Shown here in pieces: positions 1-7,505 of a stretch of 15,570 bases of DNA. Source of the stretch: Candidatus Omnitrophota bacterium (GTDB lineage: Bacteria > Omnitrophota > Gorgyraeia > 2-01-FULL-45-10); contig JAQUQN010000018.1 in assembly GCA_028716065.1 (NCBI GenBank), positions 1-15,570 of the forward strand. The letters are read 5' to 3'. Numbering within the stretch: position 1 is the stretch's first letter; each line of letters starts with the position of its first letter. The notes below the pieces were generated by a model. That model was not told the origin of the DNA. It was given only the letters and a program-made list of their open reading frames with translations, and ran no database searches. Both the position numbers and the translations under genes were made by a program.

Positions 1-519
1 GACCCGGACCACATGAAACTGATAGACCGCATGGTCGCCGATTCGCGCTCTGTGGCTCTGCACCATACCGCGGGGCTTTCTACGCCCCAGCAGGTGATGA
101 TGGTGATGTTCGCCCTCCATTGCCTGGTTGACAAAAAGGGCACTTATAAGAAGATGGCCCAGGATATCGTCAGGAAGCGTTTCGAGGCGCTCTACTCCGC
201 GGTCGGCGTAAAAGCCCCGGATGACGAATATGATGCCCGTTATTATACGACTATCGACATACCTGAACTTGCCAGGACGCGCTATAGCGCGGACTTCGCG
301 GATTATCTGGTAAAGAGCTTCGAGCCCATAGACTTCGTGTGGCGCTTGGCCGACGAAAAGTCGATTGTGCTGATGGACGGCGGAGGTTTCGACGCCCCCA
401 ACATGTCGGTCAGGGTGTCGTTGGCAAACCTCGACGACAGCGCTTACACGTCGATCGGCAAGGGCATAAGCGAACTGCTGGAAGATTATTACAATACCTG
501 GAAAGGATCCAAAAAATAG
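1..519 (+). CDS. aspD: Aspartate 4-decarboxylase, C-terminal part (5' end outside window)
   Basis: This is a PLP-dependent fold-type I enzyme that converts L-aspartate to L-alanine and CO2 in the cytoplasm. The reading frame is open from base 1, with no ribosome site before the Met at base 13, so this is a truncated gene and not a 168-residue protein. The visible part matches the C-terminal domain of the family: MVADSRSVALHHTAGLSTPQQ near the start, a YYTTIDIPEL strand, and a final VRVSLANL. The Arg there (codon 412-414) is the expected substrate alpha-carboxylate ligand of fold-type I enzymes. The PLP-binding Lys lies upstream of the window. The gene next downstream is the aspartate:alanine exchanger, the classic partner, and this strongly supports the call. 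An ordinary aminotransferase is the alternative, but the context and the C-terminal motifs argue against it. Confidence 0.9.
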   Translation, partial: DPDHMKLIDRMVADSRSVALHHTAGLSTPQQVMMVMFALHCLVDKKGTYKKMAQDIVRKRFEALYSAVGVKAPDDEYDARYYTTIDIPELARTRYSADFADYLVKSFEPIDFVWRLADEKSIVLMDGGGFDAPNMSVRVSLANLDDSAYTSIGKGISELLEDYYNTWKGSKK

Positions 520-630
520 GTCTGCTTCGCTCTTCAACGAGTATTCTGTGGTAGAGCTTTGCAGGACCTATTTCTACGAAGCCATACCCGAGCTTACGGA
601 CTGAATGGCGAAGAAGAATAGGAGGTTTGC

Positions 631-2316
631 ATGGCACACGATATCCTGGAGATGATGCGTAATAATCCGGAGTTGGTGCTCTTCCTGGCGCTCGCCATCG
701 GATATTTCGCAGGCAAGCGGCTGAAGATATTCGGTTTTAGCCTTGGCTCCACAGCGTCAATACTCTTGGCTGCTATTGTCGTTGGCCAGGTCGGCATAAC
801 CATCCCGCCGCTCGTAAGGAACATAAGTTTCGCATTGTTTATATTTACCGTAGGTTATAAAGTAGGTCCGCAGTTCTTCGGTTCGCTAAAGAAACAGGGC
901 ATGAATTATCTTTGGCTTACGCTCGCGGTGGCCATAACGTCGCTTGCGACTGCCATAATCATCGGTAAGGTGGCACATTTAGACAAAGGTACCACCGCAG
1001 GCATGTTCGCCGGCTCGATGACCACTTCCGCCGCCCTCGGCACCGGAGGGGATGCCATCAAGCATCTTGGGATTTCGGCGGACGCAAAGAACGCGCTCGA
1101 TTCCAACATGGCGGTGGCGTACGCAATCACTTACATATTCGGAACTGCCGGCACCATCATCCTGGTAAAGATGGCGCCTCTCCTTTTAAAGATAGATCCA
1201 AAGGCCGAGGCAAAAAAATTGGAAAAGCAAATGGGGGGATCGGCATCGGATGAGGAAGGCCAGGGGATCTTCTCATGGACGCACCGGCTCGATATGAGGG
1301 CTTATACGGCCCTGAACGGCGCGGTAATAGGTAAGAATGTTTCCCAGATCGAGGCCCTTTTCCCCGCGAGGGTGGCGATAGACAGGATAAAGAGAGGCGC
1401 ACAGGTGATCGAGAGCACCCCGGAGGTAGTCGTATCTCGCGAAGATACGCTGTTGGTACTGGGCCCAACAGCCAATCTGGTCAGTGCTGCGGAACTGATA
1501 GGGCCGGAGGTCGACCGGGCGACTATTATGGATGTAAGCGGGGAGATCATGGATGTCTGCGTTCTTAATAAAGAGGCCGCCGGCAAGACGCTAGGAGAGC
1601 TCGGAAAACTTAAACTTGCGCACGGCGTATTCCTGCGCAAGGCTACGAGACAGGGCCATGAGCTGCCCATCATACCGGGGACAGTGGTCCATAAATGCGA
1701 TATACTTCAGTTGGTCGGTTCCAAGGATGACGTGGAGAAGGTGGTCGCATTTCTCGGATACGCCGAGAGGCCGACTACCGTGACCGACCTGGTCACTGTG
1801 GCGGCCGGCTGTATATTCGGTACACTGCTGGGTCTTGTAGTCATCCCTGTCTGCGGTATCCCGATCACGCTGGGTACCGGCGGTGGAGTTCTCGTTGCAG
1901 GGCTTTTATGCGGATGGCTCAGATCCCTTCATCCGACCTTCGGGCAGATCCCGGGCGGCGCGCAGTGGATACTGGGTGATCTGGGATTGAATCTTTTTGT
2001 GGCCTGCGTGGGTGTCGCTGCCGGTCCACAAGCGCTGACCGCCATCAAGACTACGGGCCTTTCGGTATTTCTGGGAGGCATCGTCGTGACGACCCTGCCC
2101 GTAATCGTCATACTGTTTTTAGGGCTGAAGGTCCTGAAGATGAACCCGATATTGCTGTTGGGCGCGGCAACAGGTTCGCACAACTGCACGGCCTCGCTTA
2201 ATGCGATCATCGAGGCATCAGGCAGTCCTCTGGCCGTATTGGGATATGCCGCACCGTACGCGTTTGCGAATGTCCTCCTGACGGTCTGGGGAAGCCTTAT
2301 CGTGAACCTGATGTAA
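631..2316 (+). CDS. aspT: Aspartate:alanine antiporter, AspT/AAEx family
   Basis: This 561-residue inner-membrane exchanger is predicted to import aspartate and export alanine electrogenically, which generates membrane potential when coupled to aspartate decarboxylation. The layout is typical of the AAEx family. An N-terminal membrane bundle (about residues 13-185) is followed by a soluble middle section holding two RCK_C/TrkA-C-like domains (about 215-290 and 300-375). A C-terminal membrane bundle (about 385-561) completes it. The two membrane halves carry related glycine-rich signatures, AGSMTTSAALGTGGDAI (about 127-143) and GAATGSHNCTASLNAI (about 511-526), as expected for the internal duplication. 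The length is close to known AspT proteins. The start is fixed by a strong AGGAGGT at 620-626, four bases before the ATG. The decarboxylase upstream and asparaginase downstream make an aspartate substrate likely. A YidE/YbjL-type exchanger of other specificity is the alternative. Confidence 0.93.
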   Translation: MAHDILEMMRNNPELVLFLALAIGYFAGKRLKIFGFSLGSTASILLAAIVVGQVGITIPPLVRNISFALFIFTVGYKVGPQFFGSLKKQGMNYLWLTLAVAITSLATAIIIGKVAHLDKGTTAGMFAGSMTTSAALGTGGDAIKHLGISADAKNALDSNMAVAYAITYIFGTAGTIILVKMAPLLLKIDPKAEAKKLEKQMGGSASDEEGQGIFSWTHRLDMRAYTALNGAVIGKNVSQIEALFPARVAIDRIKRGAQVIESTPEVVVSREDTLLVLGPTANLVSAAELIGPEVDRATIMDVSGEIMDVCVLNKEAAGKTLGELGKLKLAHGVFLRKATRQGHELPIIPGTVVHKCDILQLVGSKDDVEKVVAFLGYAERPTTVTDLVTVAAGCIFGTLLGLVVIPVCGIPITLGTGGGVLVAGLLCGWLRSLHPTFGQIPGGAQWILGDLGLNLFVACVGVAAGPQALTAIKTTGLSVFLGGIVVTTLPVIVILFLGLKVLKMNPILLLGAATGSHNCTASLNAIIEASGSPLAVLGYAAPYAFANVLLTVWGSLIVNLM

Positions 2317-2338
2317 ATAGGACAATATAGGAGGGGAC

Positions 2339-3397
2339 ATGAAGCTGATTAGATACATGGTATTTTCGGTCTGCTGTATAATGGTTTCGATGTTCTTTGT
2401 CGCAGCTTCCTACGCGGAACTTCCGAAGGTCGTCATAGTCACTACAGGCGGTACCATAGCCGAGAAGACGGATCCGAAAACAGGCGGCGCGGTTCCAGCC
2501 GTATCCGGCAAGGACCTCGTCGAAGCCGTCCCGGGCCTTGGCAAGGTCGCCGATATAGAAGTAGTGAACCTCTGTAATATTGACAGTTCGCAGATGACAC
2601 CCGAGATATGGGCAAAGCTCTCCAGGACCGTCGATGAACATCTCGCCGATCCCGAAGTAAAAGGCGTGGTCGTCACTCATGGCACCGATACGATGGCCGA
2701 AGGAGCGTATTTCCTTGAACTTACATTAAAGAGCGATAAGCCCGTAGCCTTTGTCGGCGCGATGCGCGATGCTTCCGATGTATCGCCTGACGGGCCGGCG
2801 AATATACTGAACGCCGTGACACAGGTATGTTCGGAAGAGGCAAAAGATTGGCGCGTTACCGTAACACTCAACGAGTATATCAATTCCGCCAGGAATGTGG
2901 TAAAGACCAATTCGACGAATGTTCAGACCTTCGACTCCGGGGAAAAGGGTTATCTCGGATATATAGCGATGGGCAAAGTTGTCCGGTATAACGATGCGCC
3001 CCCAAAGCAGAAGTTTCCACTCCCGGATGAATTACCGGATACAGTATTTCTTAGCACGTTCGCCGGAGACGACGGTTCATTCGTGCGCTTTGCCGCGGAT
3101 AACGGCGCTAAAGGCATAGTGATAGATGCCGTCGGCGCGGGCAACGTCAACGCGGAAGTTTACGAAGCCATTAAATACGCAATGGCAAAGGGCATAGCCG
3201 TTGTAATAACCACCAGGGTCTATCACAGCGGAGTATGGCCTATGTATGGCGACCAGGGCGGCGGTGAGACACTTGAAAGGGACGGAGCCATATTAGGCAA
3301 CGACCTTACCGGCGCGAAAGCGCGCCTTCTCCTTATGTTGGCTATCGCCAAGGAAAAAGGCGATACATCCAAAATTAAGGAATATTTTAAACGGTGA
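2339..3397 (+). CDS. ansB: Secreted L-asparaginase (type II-like)
   Basis: This enzyme hydrolyses L-asparagine to L-aspartate and ammonia. The 352-residue protein begins with a Sec signal peptide (about residues 1-26, ending AASYA), so it should act in the periplasm. Family motifs are clear: TTGGTIAE (nucleophile Thr39), THGTDTM (Thr116-Asp117), MRDASDVSPDGPANIL, and NVVKTNST (Lys189). These correspond to the Thr/Thr-Asp/Lys catalytic set of E. coli AnsB. The mobile-loop Tyr of AnsB has no obvious counterpart, because the aligned stretch reads KTGGAVPAVSG. The start is supported by AGGAGGGG at 2329-2336. The stop overlaps the GTG start of the porin. Placed after aspT, it would supply aspartate outside the inner membrane exactly where the exchanger takes it up. 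Some glutaminase activity is possible for this family. Confidence 0.92.
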   Translation: MKLIRYMVFSVCCIMVSMFFVAASYAELPKVVIVTTGGTIAEKTDPKTGGAVPAVSGKDLVEAVPGLGKVADIEVVNLCNIDSSQMTPEIWAKLSRTVDEHLADPEVKGVVVTHGTDTMAEGAYFLELTLKSDKPVAFVGAMRDASDVSPDGPANILNAVTQVCSEEAKDWRVTVTLNEYINSARNVVKTNSTNVQTFDSGEKGYLGYIAMGKVVRYNDAPPKQKFPLPDELPDTVFLSTFAGDDGSFVRFAADNGAKGIVIDAVGAGNVNAEVYEAIKYAMAKGIAVVITTRVYHSGVWPMYGDQGGGETLERDGAILGNDLTGAKARLLLMLAIAKEKGDTSKIKEYFKR

Positions 3398-4758
3398 CCT
3401 TGGATAAAGGGATAATATCGGCCGTTATCGCGTTATTCTTCTTCTCCGCAGTAAGTGAGCTATCCTTCGCTGGCAATAGAGATATCAACCACACCGGCGC
3501 AAGCATTAATGGCTGGCTATCGCAGAAGACCGCTACGGGCAATTGGGGCGGCCTTCGTGATTCACTCGAAGATGCCGGTATCGACATATCTTCAAACTAT
3601 ATTACGGATATAAGCGGTAACCCCGCAGGCGGACTCAAGCAGGTCGCAAAATATTCCGGATTCCTGTCTCTTACCGCCGCGCTGGATTTAGAGAAGATAG
3701 CTTCTATACCGGGGCTGGCGCTGAAGGTAAGCAATTTTCTGGCGACCGGACGGGATATATCGGCCGCAATAGGGTCCTTCTACAGCCCGCAGGAAGTATT
3801 TACGTCCGGCGACTACTTCTTCGGCGTACTCGACCTTGCGCTGTCAGTGCTCGATGATACATTCACGTTCGAGGTCGGACGTATATTCGCGGGGGACATT
3901 TTTGCAGTGTCGCCCATGTTCCAGTATTATCTGACAAGCGCGGTCAACGGAAGGTTGGCCGCCATCCCCTCCGACGTCTTCTTTCCGCATTATAGCATAG
4001 CCGCATGGGGCACGAGGGTTACTTATCAGCCCAACAAAGATTGGAATGTCATAGCCGGATTATATAACGCGGACCCGAATGCGGCCAAGGTCAATAATCA
4101 TGGAGCGGACTTCAGCTTCGACATGGACGAAGGCTATCTTGCCGTGGGGCAGATCACGTATAGGCACGGACAGGAGAGAGGAGAGGCGATACTTCCGGGT
4201 GGCATATCGTTTGGGAGTTACTACGAATCGAGCCGGTTCACCGACCTCTCACATCCTGATAAACGCTGGCACGGTAACCACGGCTTCTATCTCATGGCGG
4301 ATAAGATGATATATAAAGGCGAGTGGCCCGAATATGAAGGCCCGTCCTATTTGAGGTCCGGCGCCATGCTCGCGGAGAGCATAAGAAAACCTTTTTATCC
4401 GCAGTTGAGCTCTTTGCCGCTCGACAGGCCCAAGGGACTCACGGTATGGGGCGCCGCTACGCTGGCACCCCAGGATCATATAAACACGCAGGTATACGAG
4501 ATCGCCACGGGTCTAGTGTACCAGGGCCTGCCCCCGAACCGTAACCGCGACGTCACGGCTCTCTGTTTCATCCTGGGCCACTTCAGCGACAGGCTCGAGG
4601 GCCAAAGCGATGAAATGATCCTGGAATTGAACCACAGGTTTCAGCTGGGGCCATGGTGCTATATCACGCCGGATATACAATATATAATAAATCCGAACGG
4701 CGAGAGCGATATAGACGATGCGCTGGTCCTGGGGTTTGAGGCAAGTTTTAATTTTTGA
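3394..4758 (+). CDS. OprB-family carbohydrate-selective-type outer-membrane porin
   Basis: This 454-residue outer-membrane beta-barrel begins with a signal peptide (about residues 1-26, ending LSFA). It carries the OprB hallmark near the mature N-terminus, TGNWGGLRDSLEDAGIDIS (about 48-66), followed by SGNPAGG. The C-terminus ends in Phe (EASFNF), the usual barrel-assembly signal. Translation probably starts at GTG 3394, which overlaps the asparaginase stop (GTGA). There is no good Shine-Dalgarno at the usual distance, so translational coupling is likely. OprB members are best known for sugar uptake in Pseudomonas. Here the gene is fused translationally to an asparagine/aspartate module, so it may instead admit amino acids or other small solutes; that substrate is inference. 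It is the last gene of region 1. Confidence 0.87.
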   Translation: MTLDKGIISAVIALFFFSAVSELSFAGNRDINHTGASINGWLSQKTATGNWGGLRDSLEDAGIDISSNYITDISGNPAGGLKQVAKYSGFLSLTAALDLEKIASIPGLALKVSNFLATGRDISAAIGSFYSPQEVFTSGDYFFGVLDLALSVLDDTFTFEVGRIFAGDIFAVSPMFQYYLTSAVNGRLAAIPSDVFFPHYSIAAWGTRVTYQPNKDWNVIAGLYNADPNAAKVNNHGADFSFDMDEGYLAVGQITYRHGQERGEAILPGGISFGSYYESSRFTDLSHPDKRWHGNHGFYLMADKMIYKGEWPEYEGPSYLRSGAMLAESIRKPFYPQLSSLPLDRPKGLTVWGAATLAPQDHINTQVYEIATGLVYQGLPPNRNRDVTALCFILGHFSDRLEGQSDEMILELNHRFQLGPWCYITPDIQYIINPNGESDIDDALVLGFEASFNF

Positions 4759-4796
4759 CGCGTATTTTTCCTTTCGATTTTAGAATTCGCATGGCC

Positions 4797-4827
4797 GGTC
4801 CGGAGCGAGCTCTGCGAGCGGAGGACC
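4797..4827. repeat. GC-rich imperfect dyad with GCGAGC direct repeat
   Basis: GGTCC (4797-4801) and GGACC (4823-4827) pair across a GC-rich core that contains two copies of GCGAGC (4805-4810 and 4814-4819). It lies just after the porin gene. There is no T-run behind it, so it is not a convincing intrinsic terminator. It looks like the short palindromic elements that are often dispersed between genes, but copy number cannot be judged from one window. Confidence 0.35.
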
Positions 4828-4851
4828 AGATTCCCTCGCCTACCCCAGTAA

Positions 4852-4880
4852 TATAATTCATTGCGCAACAATGAGTTATA
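4852..4880. repeat. 12-bp inverted repeat with 5-base loop
   Basis: TATAATTCATTG (4852-4863) pairs with CAATGAGTTATA (4869-4880) around the loop CGCAA. All twelve positions pair, one of them as G-U in RNA. A second small palindrome, TCTCCGACGGAGA, follows at 4886-4898. The element sits 33 bases upstream of the -35 box of the efflux operon. It could be an AT-rich terminator-like hairpin for the porin operon, although no T-run follows, or a regulator site. Confidence 0.55.
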
Positions 4881-4912
4881 ACAAGTCTCCGACGGAGAAA
4901 ATCCGCCGAGGA

Positions 4913-4941
4913 TTGACAATAGAATAAAGATGTGGTATACT
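4913..4941 (+). promoter_or_regulatory. Near-consensus sigma70 promoter of the efflux operon
   Basis: A perfect -35 box TTGACA (4913-4918) is separated by 17 bases from TATACT (4936-4941). TG at 4933-4934 gives an extended -10. Transcription would start near 4948, leaving a leader of about 40 bases before the AbrB-like gene. This is one of the two best promoter matches seen in the window and marks a separate transcription unit from the porin. Confidence 0.82.
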
Positions 4942-4968
4942 TTGTATGAAAAGTAATACAAGTAATAC
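4935..4968. promoter_or_regulatory. Candidate operator: dyad plus tandem 9-mer over -10/+1
   Basis: GTATACTT (4935-4942) and AAGTAATAC (4951-4959) form an inverted repeat with one extra base, separated by eight bases. The second arm is repeated exactly in tandem (AAGTAATAC at 4951-4959 and again at 4960-4968). The first arm overlaps the -10 box and the rest covers the predicted start site, which is the geometry expected of a repressor site. The next gene encodes a dimeric AbrB-type DNA-binding protein, so autorepression is the simplest reading. Binding is inferred. Confidence 0.5.
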
Positions 4969-4987
4969 CTATACGTAGGAGGCGAGA

Positions 4988-5236
4988 ATGGCGGATTTTC
5001 CTAAGTTTTATGGCAAAGTACCGGTGGGGACAAAAGGGCAGATAGTTATTCCTATAGAAGCGAGACGGGCGCTCAGTATCAAGGCGGGGGACAACGTAGT
5101 TATTGTTTCCGGCCCGCCTCACAGTAAAAGGATGATCAGTATTATCCCTGAAGGAGAGTTTAATAAGTTTTTAAAATTCTTAGAGGATCATATAACAATG
5201 ATGAAAGAACGGTCCTCTCGTGAAAAGCGAAAATAA
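4988..5236 (+). CDS. AbrB/MazE/SpoVT-type DNA-binding regulator
   Basis: This small 82-residue protein has a SpoVT-AbrB swapped-hairpin DNA-binding domain at about residues 8-55. The core is VGTKGQIVIPIEARRALSIKAGD (about 13-35), the family's signature turn-strand-helix arrangement. The tail (about 57-82) is a charged helix ending in a Lys/Arg-rich stretch. Proteins of this fold act as homodimers that bind short AT-rich dyads. The start is fixed by TAGGAGG at 4976-4982. Its stop codon is followed directly by the ATG of the TolC-family gene, so it is co-translated with the efflux genes and probably regulates them from the operator-like repeats just upstream. It could also be an antitoxin of the MazE type, but no toxin gene is next to it, so an efflux regulator is the better call. 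Confidence 0.85.
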   Translation: MADFPKFYGKVPVGTKGQIVIPIEARRALSIKAGDNVVIVSGPPHSKRMISIIPEGEFNKFLKFLEDHITMMKERSSREKRK

Positions 5237-6559
5237 ATGAGATATATAAAATTTGTATTAGCGATCTCGATATTTTCATGCTGGGCGATAGGCTATGCGA
5301 GCGCGGAAGAAGAAATTATCGCCTGGGAGACGTGTGTAAAAGTTGCAAAGGCAAAACACCCCAATCTCATATCCGCGGCTCAAAAAATAAGTCAGTTAAA
5401 GGCCAGTAAAGAGATTACGCGTAGCGCAACGTTGCCCCAGATAACAGGAAATGCGAGCGAGGTAACTTCCAAAGGGGCGACGTTCGGCAGCGCCGGAGGG
5501 TCCACAACAAGCGATATCGCGACAGGCAGTAGCAAGCGGCGCAAGACCACATATGATTATAGTATTGAAGGAAGACAACTGCTATTCGACGGTTTCAAAA
5601 CATCTTTCGACTTATCCAGTGCGGAGAGGAATATAATAGCTTCCCGCTACGATTATGATGTAACGTCCTCTAATATACGATTAAATCTAAGGACGGCTTA
5701 TGCCAACCTGCTGGCCGCACAGGAATATCTGAAAGTTACCGAGGAGATCGAGGCGCGCAGAAAACAGACTTATGAGTTGGTGAAGTTAAGATATGAGGGC
5801 GGTAGAGAGCATAGGGGGTCGCTTCTTACTTCCGAAGCGGATCTTGCACAGGCAAAGTATGATGTGGACCAGGCGAAAAGAAGTATATATCTTGCCCAAA
5901 GACAGGTTACTAAGGAAATGGGACGGACGGGATTTTTATCTCTTGTAGCTACAGGAGATCTGGAGGTTAAGGAGACCGCAAGGGAAAGACCGGATTTTGA
6001 GAATATAGCCCAAACCACCCCTTTATTACAACAACTCATCGCAAAAAAAGACGCCGCCAAGTTTGGTTTGAGTTCGGCGAAAGCGGCATTTTTCCCGCAG
6101 GTGTACGTTAGCGGAGATCTAGGCAATACCAATGTGGATGCTTTCCCCGATAAGAACGAGTGGTCAATCGGGACGAATCTCATGCTTCCCATATTCGACG
6201 GCGGTAATCTCATAGCCAGCATGAACAAGGCAAAGGCTGCGCTGGGCCAGGCCGAGGCGGATGAAAGAAGCGGCAGGGACAGCGTTATCGTTACGCTGTC
6301 GAGCGCATGGATAACGCTGCAGAATGCCTTGGACAATGTAGCAGTTAAGAAAAAATTCCTGGAGGCGACTCAGGAACGAGCCAAGATATCGACAGCCGAA
6401 TATTCTATAGGGCTTTTAATATATGATAATTGGATAATCATAGAGGATAACCTGGTTTCCGCTAAGAAGAATTATGTCACCGCCCAACGGGATGCCTTGG
6501 TCGCGGAAGCCAGTTGGATTCAGGCAAAGGGGGGGACTTTGGATTATGACGAAAAATAA
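5237..6559 (+). CDS. TolC-family outer-membrane efflux protein
   Basis: This 440-residue protein has a signal peptide (about residues 1-23, ending YASA) and two outer-membrane-efflux (OEP) repeats. Each has long amphipathic helices and a beta-strand section. The first repeat begins at IAWETCVKVAKAKHPNLISAA, and the second at about TTPLLQQLIAKKDAAKFGLSSAKAAFFPQVYVSGDLG. A flexible Gly/Ser/Thr-rich stretch at about residues 80-95 falls where the first extracellular strand pair should be. The protein would trimerise into the outer-membrane duct of a tripartite pump with the adaptor and MacB-type transporter that follow. Its ATG directly follows the stop of the AbrB-like gene and has only a weak ribosome site, so coupling is likely. 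Its 3' end overlaps the adaptor start by 14 bases. The substrate of the pump cannot be read from the sequence. Confidence 0.92.
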   Translation: MRYIKFVLAISIFSCWAIGYASAEEEIIAWETCVKVAKAKHPNLISAAQKISQLKASKEITRSATLPQITGNASEVTSKGATFGSAGGSTTSDIATGSSKRRKTTYDYSIEGRQLLFDGFKTSFDLSSAERNIIASRYDYDVTSSNIRLNLRTAYANLLAAQEYLKVTEEIEARRKQTYELVKLRYEGGREHRGSLLTSEADLAQAKYDVDQAKRSIYLAQRQVTKEMGRTGFLSLVATGDLEVKETARERPDFENIAQTTPLLQQLIAKKDAAKFGLSSAKAAFFPQVYVSGDLGNTNVDAFPDKNEWSIGTNLMLPIFDGGNLIASMNKAKAALGQAEADERSGRDSVIVTLSSAWITLQNALDNVAVKKKFLEATQERAKISTAEYSIGLLIYDNWIIIEDNLVSAKKNYVTAQRDALVAEASWIQAKGGTLDYDEK

Positions 6560-7505
6560 GAAATGGCCGATCTATTTTTTTATAGTAGTTGTCATAGTTA
6601 TTGCGGTATTCATATTAAAATCGAGGCAGAAATCTTCGGATGAAACCGTTCAGGAAATAGAGCCCGTTATCGGCGCGATCCAGATGAGCATCACTTCTAC
6701 CGCGACTGTTCAGCCGCAGAACAGGCTCGAGATAAAACCGCCCATCAACGGTCGTATCGATAAAATATTGGTTAAGGAAGGCGAGCGGGTTAAGGCCGGT
6801 CAGACTCTGGCATTGATGAGTTCAACGGAACGAGCGGCTTTATTGGACGCGGCGAGGGCGCGCGGACCCGAAGAGATGAAGTATTGGGAAGATGTCTATA
6901 AAGCGACTCCTTTAATAACGCCGATAGACGGGGAGGTAATTGTCAGTACTGACGAGCCCGGACAAACCGTTACGTCGAGTGACGTTGTCGTAGTTTTATC
7001 GGATTATCTGATAGTACAGGCCCAGGTAGACGAGACCGATATAGGAAAAGTAAAATTTGGCCAGAGAGCGGGTATAACTCTTGATGCCTATCCCGAGATA
7101 AAGATAGCCGGGAAGGTAGATCACATATATTATGAATCCGAAGTTGTGAATAATGTCACTATCTATAAGGTGGATATTTTGCCGGATAGCGTGCCGGATG
7201 TTTTTCGCTCGGGCATGAGCGCCACGGTTGCCATCGTGGAAAAGGCGAAAGATAATATTTTGATATTGCCTCTGAGCGCGATTAAACGGGATGAAGAAGG
7301 ACCTTATGTTCTTGTGCGCGGAGAGAAGACTCAGGAGGTGGAAGAACGCAGGATCCAGACAGGAATTTCTGATGAGAAAAACATAGAGATAATCTCCGGC
7401 CTGACCGCCTCGGACAAAGTATGGATAGTTACTCAAAAATATAAAGCGAATATCGCCAAGACCGGCACCAACCCCTTGATGCCCGTGCCAAGAAGAAAAA
7501 AATGA
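6546..7505 (+). CDS. HlyD/MacA-type periplasmic adaptor with very short hairpin
   Basis: This membrane-fusion protein of 319 residues links the MacB-type transporter to the outer-membrane channel. It has an N-terminal membrane anchor (about residues 8-24). Lipoyl half-motif 1 follows (about 61-92, INGRIDKILVKEGERVKAGQTL), then a linker of only about 30 residues. Lipoyl half-motif 2 (about 122-150, TPIDGEV), a beta-barrel (about 155-235) and a membrane-proximal domain complete it. Typical MacA-like adaptors have a much longer coiled-coil hairpin between the lipoyl halves. I chose ATG 6546 because the G-rich site at 6527-6535 precedes it and the membrane anchor starts right after it. An in-frame ATG at 6474 would add 24 residues with no signal-like character and lies deep inside the TolC gene. 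The stop overlaps the next start as ATGA. Confidence 0.88.
   Translation: MTKNKKWPIYFFIVVVIVIAVFILKSRQKSSDETVQEIEPVIGAIQMSITSTATVQPQNRLEIKPPINGRIDKILVKEGERVKAGQTLALMSSTERAALLDAARARGPEEMKYWEDVYKATPLITPIDGEVIVSTDEPGQTVTSSDVVVVLSDYLIVQAQVDETDIGKVKFGQRAGITLDAYPEIKIAGKVDHIYYESEVVNNVTIYKVDILPDSVPDVFRSGMSATVAIVEKAKDNILILPLSAIKRDEEGPYVLVRGEKTQEVEERRIQTGISDEKNIEIISGLTASDKVWIVTQKYKANIAKTGTNPLMPVPRRKK

Noticed and set aside
4748..5122. Minus-strand open frame covering the intergenic region and the AbrB-like gene
   Set aside because: It reads through the strong plus-strand promoter and the palindromes and has no protein-like motif.
4988..5236. MazE-type antitoxin of a toxin-antitoxin pair
   Set aside because: The next gene is a TolC-family channel directly abutting the stop codon, and no small toxin frame exists on either side.
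5770..6336. Minus-strand open frame of 188 codons inside the TolC-family gene
   Set aside because: It is antisense to a gene with clear signal peptide and OEP repeats, and its low-complexity Ser/Ala/Leu composition is typical of a shadow frame.
6474..6545. In-frame upstream ATG that would extend the adaptor by 24 residues
   Set aside because: It lies well inside the TolC-family gene, has no ribosome site, and the added residues do not resemble a signal peptide. ATG 6546 has a G-rich site and leads directly into the membrane anchor.
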